Source: Piezodorus guildinii
Taxonomy: Eukaryota; Arthropoda; Insecta; Hemiptera; Pentatomidae
Direction of reading: 5' to 3'
Length of the DNA stretch: 64,000 bases
NCBI GenBank assembly: GCA_023052935.1
Contig: CM041297.1
Location: 100,513,063 to 100,577,062 of the forward strand
Part shown: positions 1 to 11,434 of the stretch, one piece after another
Position numbering within the stretch: position 1 is the stretch's first letter
Layout of the letters: every line of letters begins with the position of its first letter
Translations under genes and position numbers: made by a program
Notes under the pieces: model-generated
The model's input: the letters and a program-made list of their open reading frames with translations, nothing else
What the model was told of the DNA's origin: nothing
The model's database searches: none

Positions 1-44
1 TATTGCCAACGTTTCGAGCCACATTTTATGTCTTCATCAGAGCT
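1..44 (-). ncRNA. Degenerate hammerhead ribozyme motif
   Basis: On the minus strand the window starts with a hammerhead-like core: CTGATGA (complement of 34-40), an 18-nt stem II region, then GAAACGTT (complement of 8-15). Order and spacing equal those of the better motif at 6047-6092. The stem II arms are mismatched, so this is probably an inactive relic. Hammerhead motifs of this kind are known from Penelope-like retroelements. The element itself lies off the left edge of the window or is unrecognisable. Confidence 0.5.
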
Positions 45-149
45 AAAAATAAAGAATACAGCAGACTTAGATATGAACACAAGAAAAAATAATAAGGAAG
101 TTATAGATAAAATAATTGCTGTTATAATATTTAACAACTAAGCTTTTTT

Positions 150-300
150 TATTTATATTTTATTGAATTTTACAACTGTATATTAACATAAATACAATAA
201 GTAAAAGTGTTGAATTATAATAAAGGGCGTAGAAGGATTGTGAAGAAACTACCCAGGGGTAGATAGAAGATTCAAAGACTTCATTTATTTACATAGTATT
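150..300 (-). pseudogene. 3' end of a jockey-like LINE (relic)
   Basis: Read on the minus strand this stretch resembles the 3' untranslated end of the jockey-like family at 31003-32114: the same order of a 'CTACCCAGNGGTAG'-type motif, a short spacer and an ATATCAATAAA-like A-rich end. Together with the RT tail at 590-735 it appears to be one broken element, with unexplained sequence at 300-590 between the parts. Confidence 0.45.
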
Positions 301-589
301 TACAATGTACACTCAATACAAATATGTCTGGTTTCATGATTTCAGTGGACCTTTTTTCTTGATAACAGAGTTTTAATCATCCTTTGAATTTACTAATGAT
401 CATACAATATTTTGTTTAAGACAGTAGAAAAAGTAACAAAAAAAACAAAAAAACCTACACAATATAAATTACAATATAAGTTTAAAAGTACATGTTTGGT
501 TCTTTTGTGCGTGTAGCGTTTTAGCGATGTTTTGTTGTAATTACCAATTTCTAGTTTTAATACCCAGTACTTCGACGTTTATTCAAGTA

Positions 590-735
590 AGTATATCCCG
601 TGGCCATCTTGTTTTCAATCGCCTCGGAGGGTTATCAGGAATATGTGAGGTTGATATGTTGCTGACAAGAGGGTTTATATGGGTTGGTAGTTGGGAATTA
701 AAAGTGGTATATCTGGTATGTTATATTTAGAAATA
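590..735 (-). pseudogene. C-terminal RT fragment of a jockey-like LINE
   Basis: The minus strand resembles the last ~50 codons of the jockey-like ORF2 seen at 53167-54248, including the 'IPDN/PPRRLK' type tail just before the stop. It is a short relic with no start, no catalytic motif and several changes. The plus-strand frame at 527-730 is antisense to it and is not a gene. Confidence 0.5.
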
Positions 736-744
736 ATATAACTA

Positions 745-1430
745 TATTAAATTGTTGATCAGTAATAAGTTTATTCCCTATTCGTCACTTTATATTACTT
801 TTTACAACTTTGTGTATCAGATAATATTTTTTCTTAAATATTTTTCTTTCCAACGGTATATCATACGTCTATATTACTGTTAAGCCAAGAATTAATAAAA
901 AAATAGTTTTGCTCTTTTATCATTAAGTTGATCATCAAATTCGTCCAACTTGTATATTTATCCATCCTTCATCAATGTCATTTAGATGATATGGTTAATC
1001 TTTTGGAATGTACAAAATTAAAGGTAATTAAGAGGAAGAAAATTTTAAATATCGTCATTTAAGCCCTGTCTATTTCAATCAAAATCAAACCAACATCATG
1101 TTAAAGCCCATTAAATTTTACATAGATATAGTGAGTTTGTTCAAAATCGTTACAGCCGTTTTTAAGAAAACGAGAAAAATGCGTGGCATAAAATAGGTTA
1201 ACTGATTTTGAGGAAAATGTTTCAGTAACATCTCAGGCATAGACGCTCTTAAAATATAAAATTTAAATTCTATACAACTTATCGTTATCGTGCTAGACTT
1301 ACCACATACACACACAGACCTTCTTGTGGGGCTTGGTCATTTGGACTCAAAGGACCCTAAAACGTGAATTTCCGTTGAAAAATGGAATTTCGAAAATTTT
1401 CACGATCGCAATATTGATAGGTTAAGAATG
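745..1430 (-). repeat. Dispersed repeat family R, copy 1
   Basis: Family R, read on the minus strand. Recognisable blocks in order are ATTGCGATCGTGAAAA (complement near 1400), a CCGTTTTTGA/GAAAATCGTAAA-like block near 1155-1175, GTACCTTTAATTTTGTA near 1010-1025, and ATATACCGTTGGAAAG near 850-860. Other copies lie at 9325-9895, 22965-23745, 25291-26965, 59465-59840 and 60846-62125. I see no coding capacity. Confidence 0.75.
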
Positions 1431-2114
1431 TAAAGAAATCATAATACATTGATTTTTCAGTACACTGATAAACAGGTTATATAGAAAAAGATTTAGATTT
1501 TAACGCAATATGTGAATATTTATAGAAACTATAAAGTAAGACAATTATATGTATATAATGCAGCTGTTAAAAATAACTCACTACCTTAAGACCAGGAGTT
1601 GGGGAATAATTGACCGACTTCAAACGAACGAAAGGACAAAAGAGTCTGTAAAACTCATACAGAATGATTTTTACATTTCTGGTATTGGGGAGTGTGAGGT
1701 CTGAAGAGAATGAAAAGTCCCGTAAAGAATCCACTGGCAATTGTACAGTTTTGTCAGATATATTTGTTGATGGTGTTCGACAACTGGCATGCTCATTGGG
1801 TAGAATATAAAAGTTAGGTACGCGTTCTGTTGTCTATTACCCTAATTCTCTACACAATCCCTATATCCCAGTTTCACCCACCAATACAACCCTCCTCAAC
1901 AGTGGCTCCAAGACATTTTATAACTATTTTTACTGGAGTCCTGACACTGGCTAGATTCTCCTCGCAAATCCATAATGATTGTGGCTATATTTTTTTGGCG
2001 CCCTCACTTAGATTCCGCTGGCTGTCACCAGTGACATGGTTGAGAGAGGCGCTGGGATCCCTCGGATTCTGCTTTTCCCCTCACAAGTGGGTGGACAAGC
2101 GTAAATATTTTATA
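1431..2114. other. Unassigned AT-rich sequence
   Basis: No credible gene or repeat was recognised. The 112-codon plus-strand frame at 1830-2168 has no recognisable domain, runs into the mariner end and is treated as chance. Confidence 0.5.
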
Positions 2115-2116
2115 TA

Positions 2117-3062
2117 TTGGGTTATATCACATGAAATGTACGTTTTCAAGGGAAAGGATTTTTATTAAAAATACGCTATGAAAACAGGATAATTGTATTC
2201 GAAGTATTTACCTTCTTTTTCTACACATTTTTTCCAACGTGACACCAACTTTTTTATCCCCGAACTGAAAAACTCTGAGCTTTGAAGTGAAACAAAATCT
2301 GAAAACGCACTTTTCACTTGATCATCATTTTCAAAAAGTTTTCCTTTGACGAAGTTGTCTAAATTCCTGAACAGGTGGTAATCTGTTGGAGACAAGTCGA
2401 GAGAATATGATGGGTGCACAAAGAACTTCGTAGCCCAGTTCTTTCAATTTTTGCACGGTATGTTTTGAAACATGTGGTCTTGTTGCCGCTCAGTGAGATC
2501 ATGAGGTACCCATGTATCAAGCTTTTTTACTTTCCCAATACACTTTAAATGTCTGGAAACGGTAGATGCACTTGCATTTAGTTGTGCTGAGAGTCCTTTA
2601 ACTGTTTGGTAGGGGTTTCCTTCTACTGTATGTTTGAGGACATCGTTATCTATTACGGACGGAGGTCTTCCTCGGGGCAAGTTTTCCAAGTCTGTATCCC
2701 TAGCTGAAAACTTAGCAAACCAACGGCGAATGGTCCGTTCATTAACACTCCCTTCCCCAAACGCCTTGAAAATATTTATATTGCTATTTATATTCGATAC
2801 AGCTGCTGAATGGCGGAGTTTAAACTCGTACAAAAACATTACTCGAAAATCGATTGATTTTAGTGTTTCCATGTTCATATTTGGGGGTATACTAAAAAGT
2901 GGGTAATTGATTGGGAAGCTAATGTTTATAATACAAAGGTAGAGGATTAGTAACTGATTACTTTAAATATGTAAACATTCGGAAGAAAACAACAGAGACC
3001 TGCGAAATCCGTTATGTATTTCAGAAACTATAAAAACGGACATTTCATATAAAACAACCCAA
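2117..3062 (-). mobile_element. Internally deleted mariner element, copy 1
   Basis: A non-autonomous mariner element with inverted ends beginning TTGGGTTNTNT, then CATGAAATGT, and TA on each outer side (2115-2116, 3063-3064). About 946 bp, shorter than the ~1.3 kb usual for mariner. It keeps the transposase N-terminal region and the extreme C-terminal region but lacks the catalytic centre between them. Its deletion junction is the same as in the copy at 39429-40331, so both descend from one deleted master element. Confidence 0.9.
2165..2878 (-). pseudogene. mariner transposase pseudogene (core deleted)
   Basis: Transposase relic of the mariner (DDD) class. The frame at 2878-2444 (144 codons) holds the paired helix-turn-helix DNA-binding region: an FLYEFKLRHSA start, then SVNERTIRRWFAKF, then GRPPSV and the second HTH ending LTERQ. 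The text then jumps, one base out of frame, to the RPHV block that normally follows the second catalytic Asp. A second frame at 2419-2165 carries the YSLDLSPTDYHLF signature (normally YSPDL) and the family C-terminus. The region with the first two catalytic aspartates is missing, so no active transposase can be made. Compared with the second copy it has a small extra insertion after the first helix region. Confidence 0.9.
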
Positions 3063-3064
3063 TA

Positions 3065-3109
3065 GATATGGGTGTGTTAAGATGTTTAAAAAAAAAAAAA
3101 AAAAAAAAG

Positions 3110-3158
<49 letters not shown>

Positions 3159-5090
3159 GTTTTTTGTATATATTTCTTTGAATTTCTATTTTTATGCAAT
3201 TTGACTTTATCTTTGTTTATTTTTTTAATATTGTATTGATATGATCTGAAACCGTTATTATCATAGAGCTTATTGAGACAAATTGTAATACACCTGAATA
3301 AAAATTGTTTAAAAAAATTAATAATAAAACACCATTTGGATAGATAAACATACAAACACCATAAACATATATTTTAATTCGGAATAACCAAGCAATAATT
3401 CGAGTTTGAGCTTAGCTAGAGCAATTAGTTAGGATCGACCGTTTTAATCGAATAGTATATAAATAGGATCGAAGGTTTCGATTTACAAAAAAGTTGGTTC
3501 AAGTCATGAAGTTAATCTTTATGCTTTAATGATATTTTATTCGAATAAATACTCCACGAAGGAACTGATTAGAAAATCCAAAAATGCACACAAGGTAACA
3601 AAAATCCTTTTAGGAGCGTTGTCTATAATGAGCTAAAAAATAAAGAAAATGAAAGGTAAAGGAAAAATCGAGATGAAAGAGAAAAAGGGGAAGAAAATAA
3701 AAAAGAAGATAGTACTATAAGTGAGCGGAGTGGCTCTATCGACAACCACGGCTGGATATATCGGGCCTCACAAACAGGAACGTCGTGGATAACTTATATC
3801 TTACCACCCAGGTATCTTGGAAAATATAACAGGGGCTTTGGCTAGGGAACTCGTTTTAGTGGAGGAAATCAAGGTAATCAGGTAGAGTGGTCCTAATACA
3901 CATTTATGGATAGGTATTTATTACAAAGGCCTTGAATAATTACAGAATGGTTTAATATTTCCAAATATTTTTTAGTCGTAATATCCATTTACAAAACTAA
4001 TCGTATCCCATTGGATTACTGTTATCTTTTCTGGATCCTAAATCCAACGTAAAATAAGTTTGCCATATCTTCACTGATATTAGACTAATTAAGATCTTTG
4101 TAAAAGACGCTGCAAATTATTACACAATGGTTTATTATTTCCAAATAACAATATTAGGGTATAACTTTCAATAAAGCTGTTAATAGGCAATTAAGTAATA
4201 TGAAAATCAATAAATAATTCAAAGGAAAATAGCATATCACCACTGCTAACACTATATCCCTGCTACTTCTTGACTAATTTCAATGACTCTTTTTTTCATT
4301 TTGTAGAAAATTAAATTCTATATAAAATAGAAAATTTCAGGTATTTATTTATTTATTTATTTTTATTTGTTCGTTATTGGGGTTCTACGAGTCCAGAACA
4401 CCTATAAGATTTTCTCTATCATCGATAATAACCGAGTTATCAGGGAGTCACATCTCTTATAAGTTGTAGGGAGGAGATGGTATTATAAATGACGAGACTA
4501 TTACGCCCACATAAGTTGTAGCTTAATCATATAAGATTTTTTTTTCTTCACTTTGTTCATCGCGTTGTCTTGATCTCAAAAGTCTTTTCAATTTGATTCC
4601 ATCTTAAATAATAACATTTTTTTTTTGTTGAATTACATCTATTATAATTTGTGACTTGAATATACCAATGAAATGTTTTTTTTATTATTATTATCGCACT
4701 TTACTAATTCTAAAACTCTATAAATATTTTTCTATATCTTCAAAAATAACTGAGTTATGGGCGTTTCAATTTTTTTCTTTTCTTTTTTCTCTTTTTTATA
4801 ATTATTCGCGGTGTTTTGGGTAAAAATTTTTTTAATTAATTTTTTTCTATGTCTTTAAAAATAAATGTATATTTATTAAATGGGCCATTCTCAGCAAAAC
4901 GTACAATCCGGTGCGACTTTCTTGAAAATTTCAAAAGTTGAATTTTCGGTCCATCATTTTTTTGTGTCCTTATATATGAAATCTGATCTAATTTAGCGCA
5001 AAGCTTGATTCGGTGTAATAATTAAAATAATTAATTCCATTAATAAATAATTAATTGAAAACAATAATTATTCCAGAAAAATTAGATCAC
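3065..5090. other. AT-rich spacer with simple repeats
   Basis: Holds a poly(A) run followed by a (TA)n microsatellite at about 3089-3154 and many T-rich runs. The frame crossing 3086-3355 is mostly the microsatellite translated. No gene or element was recognised. Confidence 0.5.
3089..3154. repeat. poly(A) plus (TA)n microsatellite
   Basis: An A run of ~20 nt is followed by roughly 22 TA units, just outside the right end of mariner copy 1. Confidence 0.95.
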
Positions 5091-5900
5091 AGAAAGTGAG
5101 CTAATGACGATCTAGTGGTGAGCCAATGATGATTCGGTGAGCCGATGATTTTTGGAATGATCTCCCAAAGGTTTTTGAACGTCTAAAAGGGTTAAGACAG
5201 TCCTCGCCTCTTTCAACTGTTAAATATTTAAAAAAATTCGCTTATATATATGATCAGCGCTCGATAAAGTGTGAACCAGAATATTTCTTCATATCAGAGC
5301 AGTAGATTCAAAGGAAGAAAAACATCCGTTTCATCATTGGCGCACCTTCTGTGGGGTTTTAAATTTGCTCTCCAAAGTATCAAAATAAAGAAGTACATCA
5401 ATCTACTCAGTAAGCTGAACCCTATCACAGAAAAATAGAAAATTAATCAATTAAAAATAACTAGCAGAGGTAGAGTGGGTGCGACAATGACGGCCAATAA
5501 AAATACTCTCACTCACTAGCGTACGTCTTCCCTCCCAGCCACCGTGAATGATACAGAAGACGGTTACAAACCTCTTGGTCCGCTTGTCGAAGGTGTAACG
5601 GCTTTTGCGAGCCTTTTTCCTCCTTTTTATGGCGTGAAGAATGATCATGGTGCCAAAAATCGTTTGGGGTGCGCCAATGACGGAAAATACTTTGGACATT
5701 TCATTTTTATTTTTTTGAAACGGATATAACTGTTTTATACACCTGCAATTCTGTATTCTGAAACTATAGAGTATATATATGAACGCGATTTACCAAACCA
5801 GTAAAATCTTTCCAGCACGTTGACTGGGTAGTACGTTGAAGTTGGCAAAGTCTGATTTAGACAGGGTGAGCCAATGATTTTCGGACAGTTATTCAAATTT
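5091..5900. repeat. Cluster of a short recurring motif (GTGAGCCAATGA-like)
   Basis: A motif of the form GTGAGCCAATGAT or GGTGCGCCAATGACGG recurs in direct orientation near 5096, 5118, 5137, 5477, 5668 and 5866, and once inverted near 5331-5346. The inverted member and the one at 5668 could be short terminal repeats of a ~350-bp element, but the flanking similarity is weak. The 82-codon minus-strand frame at 5451-5699 has no domain that I recognise. Confidence 0.4.
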
Positions 5901-6046
5901 TTCATACAGGTATAATTCATTTATTTGAACTTATGAATGTGCACCAAGTAGAGCAGAAAACCGTCTACCAGAAAAAAAGTTGGAAAATAACCAGTTTCGG
6001 TACGAGGGAAATCATTTGGACAGCGTTTGTACGTTTCGTTGAGAAT

Positions 6047-6092
6047 AGCCCATATAACGTTTCGACCCACGTTCCGGGTCTTCATCAGGGCT
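6047..6092 (-). ncRNA. Hammerhead ribozyme motif (well formed)
   Basis: Minus strand. CTGATGA (complement of 6082-6088) is followed by a perfect 5-bp stem II (GACCC/GGGTC, 7-nt loop) and GAAACGTT (complement of 6056-6063). A stem I can form between AGCCC and GGGCT (the two outer strands at 6088-6092 and 6047-6051). Stem III would be the very short self-complementary ACGT, as described for minimal Penelope-type hammerheads that act as dimers. The cleavage site would fall just after GAAACGTT. All core bases look intact, but activity is untested. Confidence 0.7.
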
Positions 6093-6425
6093 TTCATTCA
6101 AGAATCAAGAAGCAAATCTTAGAAATAATGAATTGTTTTATAAAGTAGTTGAACCGATGAACAAATTTTGAAAATGACAACGTATATCAGAACGTCGGTT
6201 ATCAAATATTTTTTCCACTATTTTCTTATTTTTTTAACCATAACTTTCTTCATATTTATATCACGGTCAACCGTTTAATATCCGATATTTTTATTAGCTT
6301 CTGCGCTCCTAATAAACAGTCAGTATTGAAACTAAAATGTTTGGCTATTAGGATGAGGATTTATAAATATATGATACGAATGGTAATTCAGTGATAAATA
6401 AATGAGTTATGAGCATATATATGGG
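6054..6425 (-). repeat. Hammerhead-bearing ~370-bp repeat, copy a
   Basis: This block is repeated at 12027-12385 in the same orientation. Shared sequence starts abruptly at ATAACGTTTCG, at the predicted ribozyme cleavage site, and runs on through CAAGAATCAAGAAGCAAATC and a TTTGGCTATTAGGAT-like block. No coding frame is conserved between the copies. It may be a non-coding remnant of a Penelope-like element or a ribozyme-bearing non-autonomous derivative. Confidence 0.7.
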
Positions 6426-6919
6426 CAATATGAGATTTGGGGATTCTATATATTTGGAACTTAAGAACTATCAAAACTGATAATTTAATAATTTATGAGG
6501 ATATATTATTATTTAATTTTCAAAGTTTGCTATATTGATTCCAAAACGCTTCATATTTATTTTCCTCTACAAATAACCAAGTTTTAGCCGTGAAAAATAT
6601 CTAAAACGTCGCCATTTGGAAGCTTATAATATTTCAGTTTTGAACCTCATCCTGGGATAAACCGTAAACTTAAAATATTCGGTCCAGGACTCTCGGCTTT
6701 TTCCTCATTTTTTTTTTTAATCGATGAGGTTGTTCCAAGCTCTCAGTACCTGATAACATCAATCAATCAAAATATAGAAGAGGAAACCGAAATAAGGTGC
6801 AGACTGGCAGGAGCCAACAATGCATATTATTCTTTATCGAAGCTTATTAAAATCTGACTTTTAAACCACGCTATGAAAATAAAAGTATAAAAATGGCTTA
6901 TAATGCCCTTATAATATGA
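6426..6919. other. Unassigned AT-rich sequence
   Basis: I see no gene, repeat copy or structured element in this stretch. Confidence 0.4.
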
Positions 6920-7330
6920 GTGCGAAACGTGGACGCTGAAGAAGTTTATCACACTCACGGTTGATCGCTTCGAGAGGGAGAGACGCATTCTCGGAACTGA
7001 TAAGCAAAATTATACTTGGCTTATCCGAAAAAAAGCTCTAACCTGAATACCAAGATCTGAGTATCTCCAACTTCGTCATGTTATAGAGCATTAAGTGGTT
7101 AAGGGAAGTGTTGAGGATGGGAGAGAGCGGGGTCCTTCTAAAGACGTATAGAAACACTCCAGAAGGGACAAGACTTAGAGGCAGTCCAAGAGCGTGTTGG
7201 AAGAATAGTGTCCTCTCAGACTGAGGCAAAAAAGAATGAGTTCATGCTGCGGAGAGGAATACCTGGGGCCGAAGTATCGAACAGGCCAAGGAAAGTTTAA
7301 TGCAACTGTCGCGCCAATATAGAGAGAAAG
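6920..7330 (+). pseudogene. LINE reverse transcriptase C-terminal relic (second family)
   Basis: The plus-strand reading, interrupted by several stops, gives CETWTLKK, then a DRFERERRILGT block, and further on RGSPRACW-like residues. That order (C-WTL, FER-LRRI, RH, GRPR--W) is the tail that follows the RT domain in many arthropod non-LTR elements. The fragment near 22325-22610 belongs to the same general type. It lacks the RT catalytic motifs and is heavily decayed. It is distinct from the jockey-like family found elsewhere in the window. Confidence 0.6.
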
Positions 7331-7734
7331 TCGATAAAATTATGCTAATAATTGTAAAAATCCAAACAAAATGTTTTTAATTTTAAGAAGAAATCATAGA
7401 TATTTTAAAATACGATACCAAAAAAATCTGATGAGGGCGACACACGACTTTCACTTACCGCCGTTGTTAAAATCGATTAAAGAATTTTCAAATGTAATTA
7501 GAGATAAAATGAGTAAAAAAATAAAGAATAATTAAATAAAAGGTTCGGGACTCTTATAATGTAGACACGCTTCAGGTCAGTCTGAAAGTTTTTATAATTT
7601 ACAATTAGACAATCCGAGTGAGTGTGTGTCATTATTTAATAGAAAATTGAGATATCCAAAAGAAGTGAAACGGTTACTCATCACCAATAGCCGCCCAGAG
7701 CTTTTGACTCTGTATCTATATATCAGCCCCTGAA
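7331..7734. repeat. Spacer with a family R terminus (7420-7540)
   Basis: Around 7430-7475 the sequence TCTGATGAGGGCGACACACG, followed by ACTTTCACTTACC, is the outer end of family R in minus orientation, with about 70 bp of the adjoining R sequence. The remainder is unassigned. Confidence 0.55.
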
Positions 7735-8940
7735 ATGTCTCTACTTTCTTTAGGTTCCATTTCATCGAAAATTCAGAAAAAAATAGGAACAGAAAATAGT
7801 TCAAAAAGTAATGCATTGCAAGACCAACTTAACCTCAACCTTACAGAAAAATCCATTAGTTATGCCAAAGCCACCGCCACAGAAAGTTTTTCTAAACGAG
7901 AAAATGCAATAGTTTTACAAACATTTCCCGTTATGAAGCAAAAAGAGTATGTTTTCAAAATCGCGGCTCTAATAGACCCAATATTCATTCGCTATACTTC
8001 TAGAATTTCAAACTCTCGATTTTGCATTTATTTTAATAGCAAAGATGCAGTAGACCACATTTTGAACAATCATCAGTCGATTCTTATAGATAGTAAAGAA
8101 ATGTTCATCATCTCTACTAATAGAAAAAGACAATTTTCCTTCCGGATGTTTCTCGCTGAAGATATTTTAACCTATTTTATATGTAAACCACCTGGTCACG
8201 TATCTACTGATTGCCCTGAAAGAGAAAATGACAATAATATTCAAAAACATCAAAGTAGTGAAAATAGATTCAATAATTTAAATCCCAACATAAACAATAA
8301 TAGTAAACAAATAAATGCCAACCATTCCCTATTAGATACACCTGACCATACCATTCCCAATAGTGTAACAGTACAGCCAACACTAACCGGTTGCCATGAC
8401 AACAATTCAACAACCATAGCAGGAATAAAAGAAGACAAACCGAAGAAAGCCAAACTAGGTAACCATGGCAACTCAATTCATAGCAAAAATATTGAAAAAC
8501 AACTCTTCAAAGATACGGCTTTAAATGTGGACCACAATTTAATATTAATACCGGCGTCTGTTTCAGGCGTCAAACGATGCCATTTAAGTCCTCTTCCTTC
8601 CTCTATACCCACTATGGAGCTTAACTTAACAATAGATCCACAAGAAGAAGGTGAAGACATAAACGATTTCGAAGATTTTCCTCCAATGACAGCTACACAA
8701 TCTGTCCATAAAAAACCTTTCAAAAAACGATACTCATTACATCGTAAATTTTGAGGAAGCCCGACAGTCCATAGAGAAAAACCAAAAGTACCCCATCTCG
8801 TTCAATGATATGATAAAAAAAAAATCTCTGACAGATCGTCGTTCCAAATCAACTATAACGAAGCTGCTTAAAAAAATGTGTGACATGAAAGAAACCGTAG
8901 TACACTCGGACTAAAGCAGCGAACATTAATTTGCAAAATC
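7735..8940 (+). pseudogene. Non-LTR retrotransposon ORF1 (gag-like), frameshifted
   Basis: The open frame 7735-8754 (339 codons) resembles ORF1 of jockey-type LINEs, the nucleic-acid-binding protein of the retrotransposon RNP. Near residues 42-47 is the SYAKAT motif common in these proteins. A central block (residues ~60-125) includes ISNSRFCIYFNSK and an isoleucine-rich segment. A single zinc-knuckle-like motif lies near residues 141-158, but the first expected Cys is Tyr (YFICKPPGHVSTDCP). The piece between the central block and the knuckle looks short for the family, suggesting an internal deletion. Past 8740 the conserved reading continues in another frame (VNFEEARQSIEKNQKYPISF), and again after the A run at 8816-8824, so frameshifts interrupt the C-terminus. 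No ORF2 follows. The minus-strand frames here are shadows. Confidence 0.75.
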
Positions 8941-9324
8941 AGAAAAAATTAAAGATAACTATATGGTTGCTAGAGTCCCGAGATCTGAAAAACCTTCTTA
9001 GGAAAACCAGCACAGCTATCTTCCGAGGAAATCATACCCACCGACCTGTTGGACCCACAAGACAACTCTGACCACAATCCTTGACTGTGAGCCCATTAAT
9101 GAATAACACCTTAAGTGAAATCTGAGTACAGTGAAATATTTGCTTTGTTTTTTTTTTATACAAGAAATATGTGAAGAACAATTATTAACACCTTTGTAAA
9201 AAATTAACAATTATTAACACCTACTTGTGCAATAAAAAATGTATGTAGTATGCAAATGAACCAATGAGGGTAGATGCATTTATATAAATAAAGAAATAAA
9301 ATAAGTTAAATAGAATTTCTAAAG
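8941..9324. other. Tail of the ORF1 relic and AT-rich spacer
   Basis: To about 9065 the sequence may be decayed LINE text following ORF1 (PTDLLDPQDNSDHNP is readable near 9040). Beyond that I recognise nothing. Confidence 0.35.
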
Positions 9325-9895
9325 ACACAATAAATCTATTATATTATTATCTAAAATAATCAGTTAGTTTTATCGGCTTTTCATCATCCTTTATTAACTT
9401 TTACAAGCTTGTGTATAAGATGATATATTTTTTGTTAAATCTTTAGCTTTCCAACGGATATTATAAATTACTGTTCTTATGTACAAAAGCGAAAAATTAC
9501 ATTTAAAAAAAATATTTTAGCAGTTTCCTCTTTAAGTTGGATATCGAATTTGTTGAACTTATATATTTACCTATTTTTTATCGTTGATAACAAGATTATA
9601 TTGTTATTTTTTTAATATGTACAAAATTAAAGGTACTTTAGAGTAAGAAAATTAAAAATATCGGCATTTAAGCCCTGTCAGGGTATTTCAATCAGAATAA
9701 AACTTCCATGATATTGAAGCCCACCAAATTTTAAATCGATAAATAGAGTTTAATCCAAATCGTTAGAGCCGTTTTTGAGAAAATCGTAAAAAGGTGCAAA
9801 ATACATGGTATAAAGTGGCTCTTCTGGTTAGCTGATTTTGATGAAAAAGTTTCTGTAACATCTCGGGCTTAACCTCTTTGTAAGTGGAATACATC
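9325..9895 (-). repeat. Dispersed repeat family R, copy 2
   Basis: The minus strand carries the internal part of R: the GATGAAAAGCCGATAAAAC block (complement near 9370-9390), ATCCGTTGGAAAGCTAAAG near 9445, TACCTTTAATTTTGTAC near 9630, and GAAAATCGTAAAAAGGTGC (complement reading, near 9780). The 5' outermost part of R is missing. Confidence 0.75.
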
Positions 9896-11040
9896 ACATA
9901 ATATCTAAGACTGTATTTCTTAGGCACATCCTTAACTAAATTGTGAACAACTATCAGGCTTCCTATAACTCTGAGCTCTCAAGATTTCTTAATCCCTGAA
10001 TTTTTCACACTCTTCCCTTTTATTTTTATCACATCTTTTGTAATTGCTAACCTATTTCTTGCACTTATTAAATTTTCAAAAATATTTCTTGTAAAGAAAA
10101 GTAATATTTTATCGGAAGAAAATTGGTCCGTAAATTTTTAAATGGTCAATGACTATAACAAACAAGTCTTGCCGAGATGACTGGCTGAAAGCATCACGTC
10201 ACGGACACATTTTACTTTTTATGTTATATCAGCTGTAGAGAATTTGGCAACCATGTTCTGGAAATTTTCCAAACTGTCTGTTAAAGTTTGGTCCAGTAAT
10301 TGCATAGAAATGCGGAGCCTCCTCAAAGCTTTGTTAAGAATATAGCTGAGATCCAGCAGGGGCCGACAGTCTGGCCTAGTGATACAATCCACCTGGTCTG
10401 AGTCACTTTCAAAACAAAAATTAATTTTAAATTTATCACCACGATCGATTGTAAAGTTTATAAGTTCAAAATGCTTTTATATATATTTTATCAATAGGTA
10501 TTTTTTCTCATTTTAAATTCATATCTTCAACAATAGATTATGTAAACAAAAATTATCTGGCAAACATTCAAGACGTTTAATTTTCGAGACATTTAATACA
10601 TATACATATTTTTTATAAATGCTAATTATACTAAATTTCTCTTACCATTTTAAATAGACTTAATACAAATACTATGTAATATTTTAAGAAATGAAAAATC
10701 GTGCCAAACATAAATCTGTTAGAATAAGACGCAAGATTAGTGAAAATAAACATTATTGCGTAGGAGAGGCGAGATGTTTTCGACAGGAATTTAAATCAGA
10801 CGAGAACTCAAAAATATCCCTCTACAAAAAAGTTATAAATACCTGAGAGATGTAGGTCACAATATGTTCAAAATAACACTTATTTGTTCTGCACTTGGAG
10901 GAACGGTCGATGTCATTAGTATAGGGGAACTCGTTTGTCTCTGTGCTGTATTTTTTCTGCTATTTCTACATTTAAAAAATGAAAATAAATTTAAAATTTT
11001 ATAAGATAAAAATTGTTTTAGTAAAATATATATATATATA
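9896..11040. other. Unassigned AT-rich sequence
   Basis: No recognisable gene, repeat copy or structured element. Confidence 0.4.
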
Positions 11041-11342
11041 TATCTTCTTCTTCCAGTGGCGCGACAGGCCGTGTAGGCCCTGGGCCTCGTGGTGTAAACT
11101 CCTGGGAGTTTACACTCACGTTTCACGATGCAATTTTTTTAGTGTAGGGTCATCACTCCCTACGACTAATTTTGTGAGTGGCCACCCTTTGGCTGACGGG
11201 TCTCACACCCGGGGGAGAGGCTGTGAGTGAATCCCCATTTTTTTTTTTTACATCCTTATAAAAGCCCCGCCGGGACTGGGATTCGAACTCAGAACCTGTC
11301 GCATGAGAGACTAGCGCGCTAGCCACTCAGCCACGGGTTCCC

Positions 11343-11345
<3 letters not shown>
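11041..11345 (-). mobile_element. SINE-A copy (tRNA-derived), minus strand
   Basis: In sense (minus) orientation the head GGGGAACCCGTGGCTGAGTG begins at 11344. It contains an A box, TGGCTGAGTGG, and a B box close to consensus, AGTTCGAATCC, as in tRNA-derived RNA polymerase III SINEs. The body includes a GTGAGACCCGTCAG-like block and GCCTACACGGCCTGTCGCGC near the 3' end. TA microsatellites flank both sides, so insertion into a TA tract is likely and target-site duplications cannot be read. Confidence 0.85.

Positions 11346-11434
<89 letters not shown>
11346..11434. repeat. (TA)n(TG)n microsatellite
   Basis: About 30 TA units run directly into about 12 TG units next to the SINE-A head. Confidence 0.97.

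Noticed and set aside
1830..2168. 112-codon plus-strand frame
   Set aside because: No domain recognised and it runs into the mariner terminal repeat.
5451..5699. 82-codon basic minus-strand frame
   Set aside because: No domain recognised; it sits among short recurring motifs and its ends fall in repeat copies.
8250..8723. Minus-strand frames (68-81 codons) under the LINE ORF1
   Set aside because: They are antisense shadows of a recognisable ORF1 and have no motif of their own.
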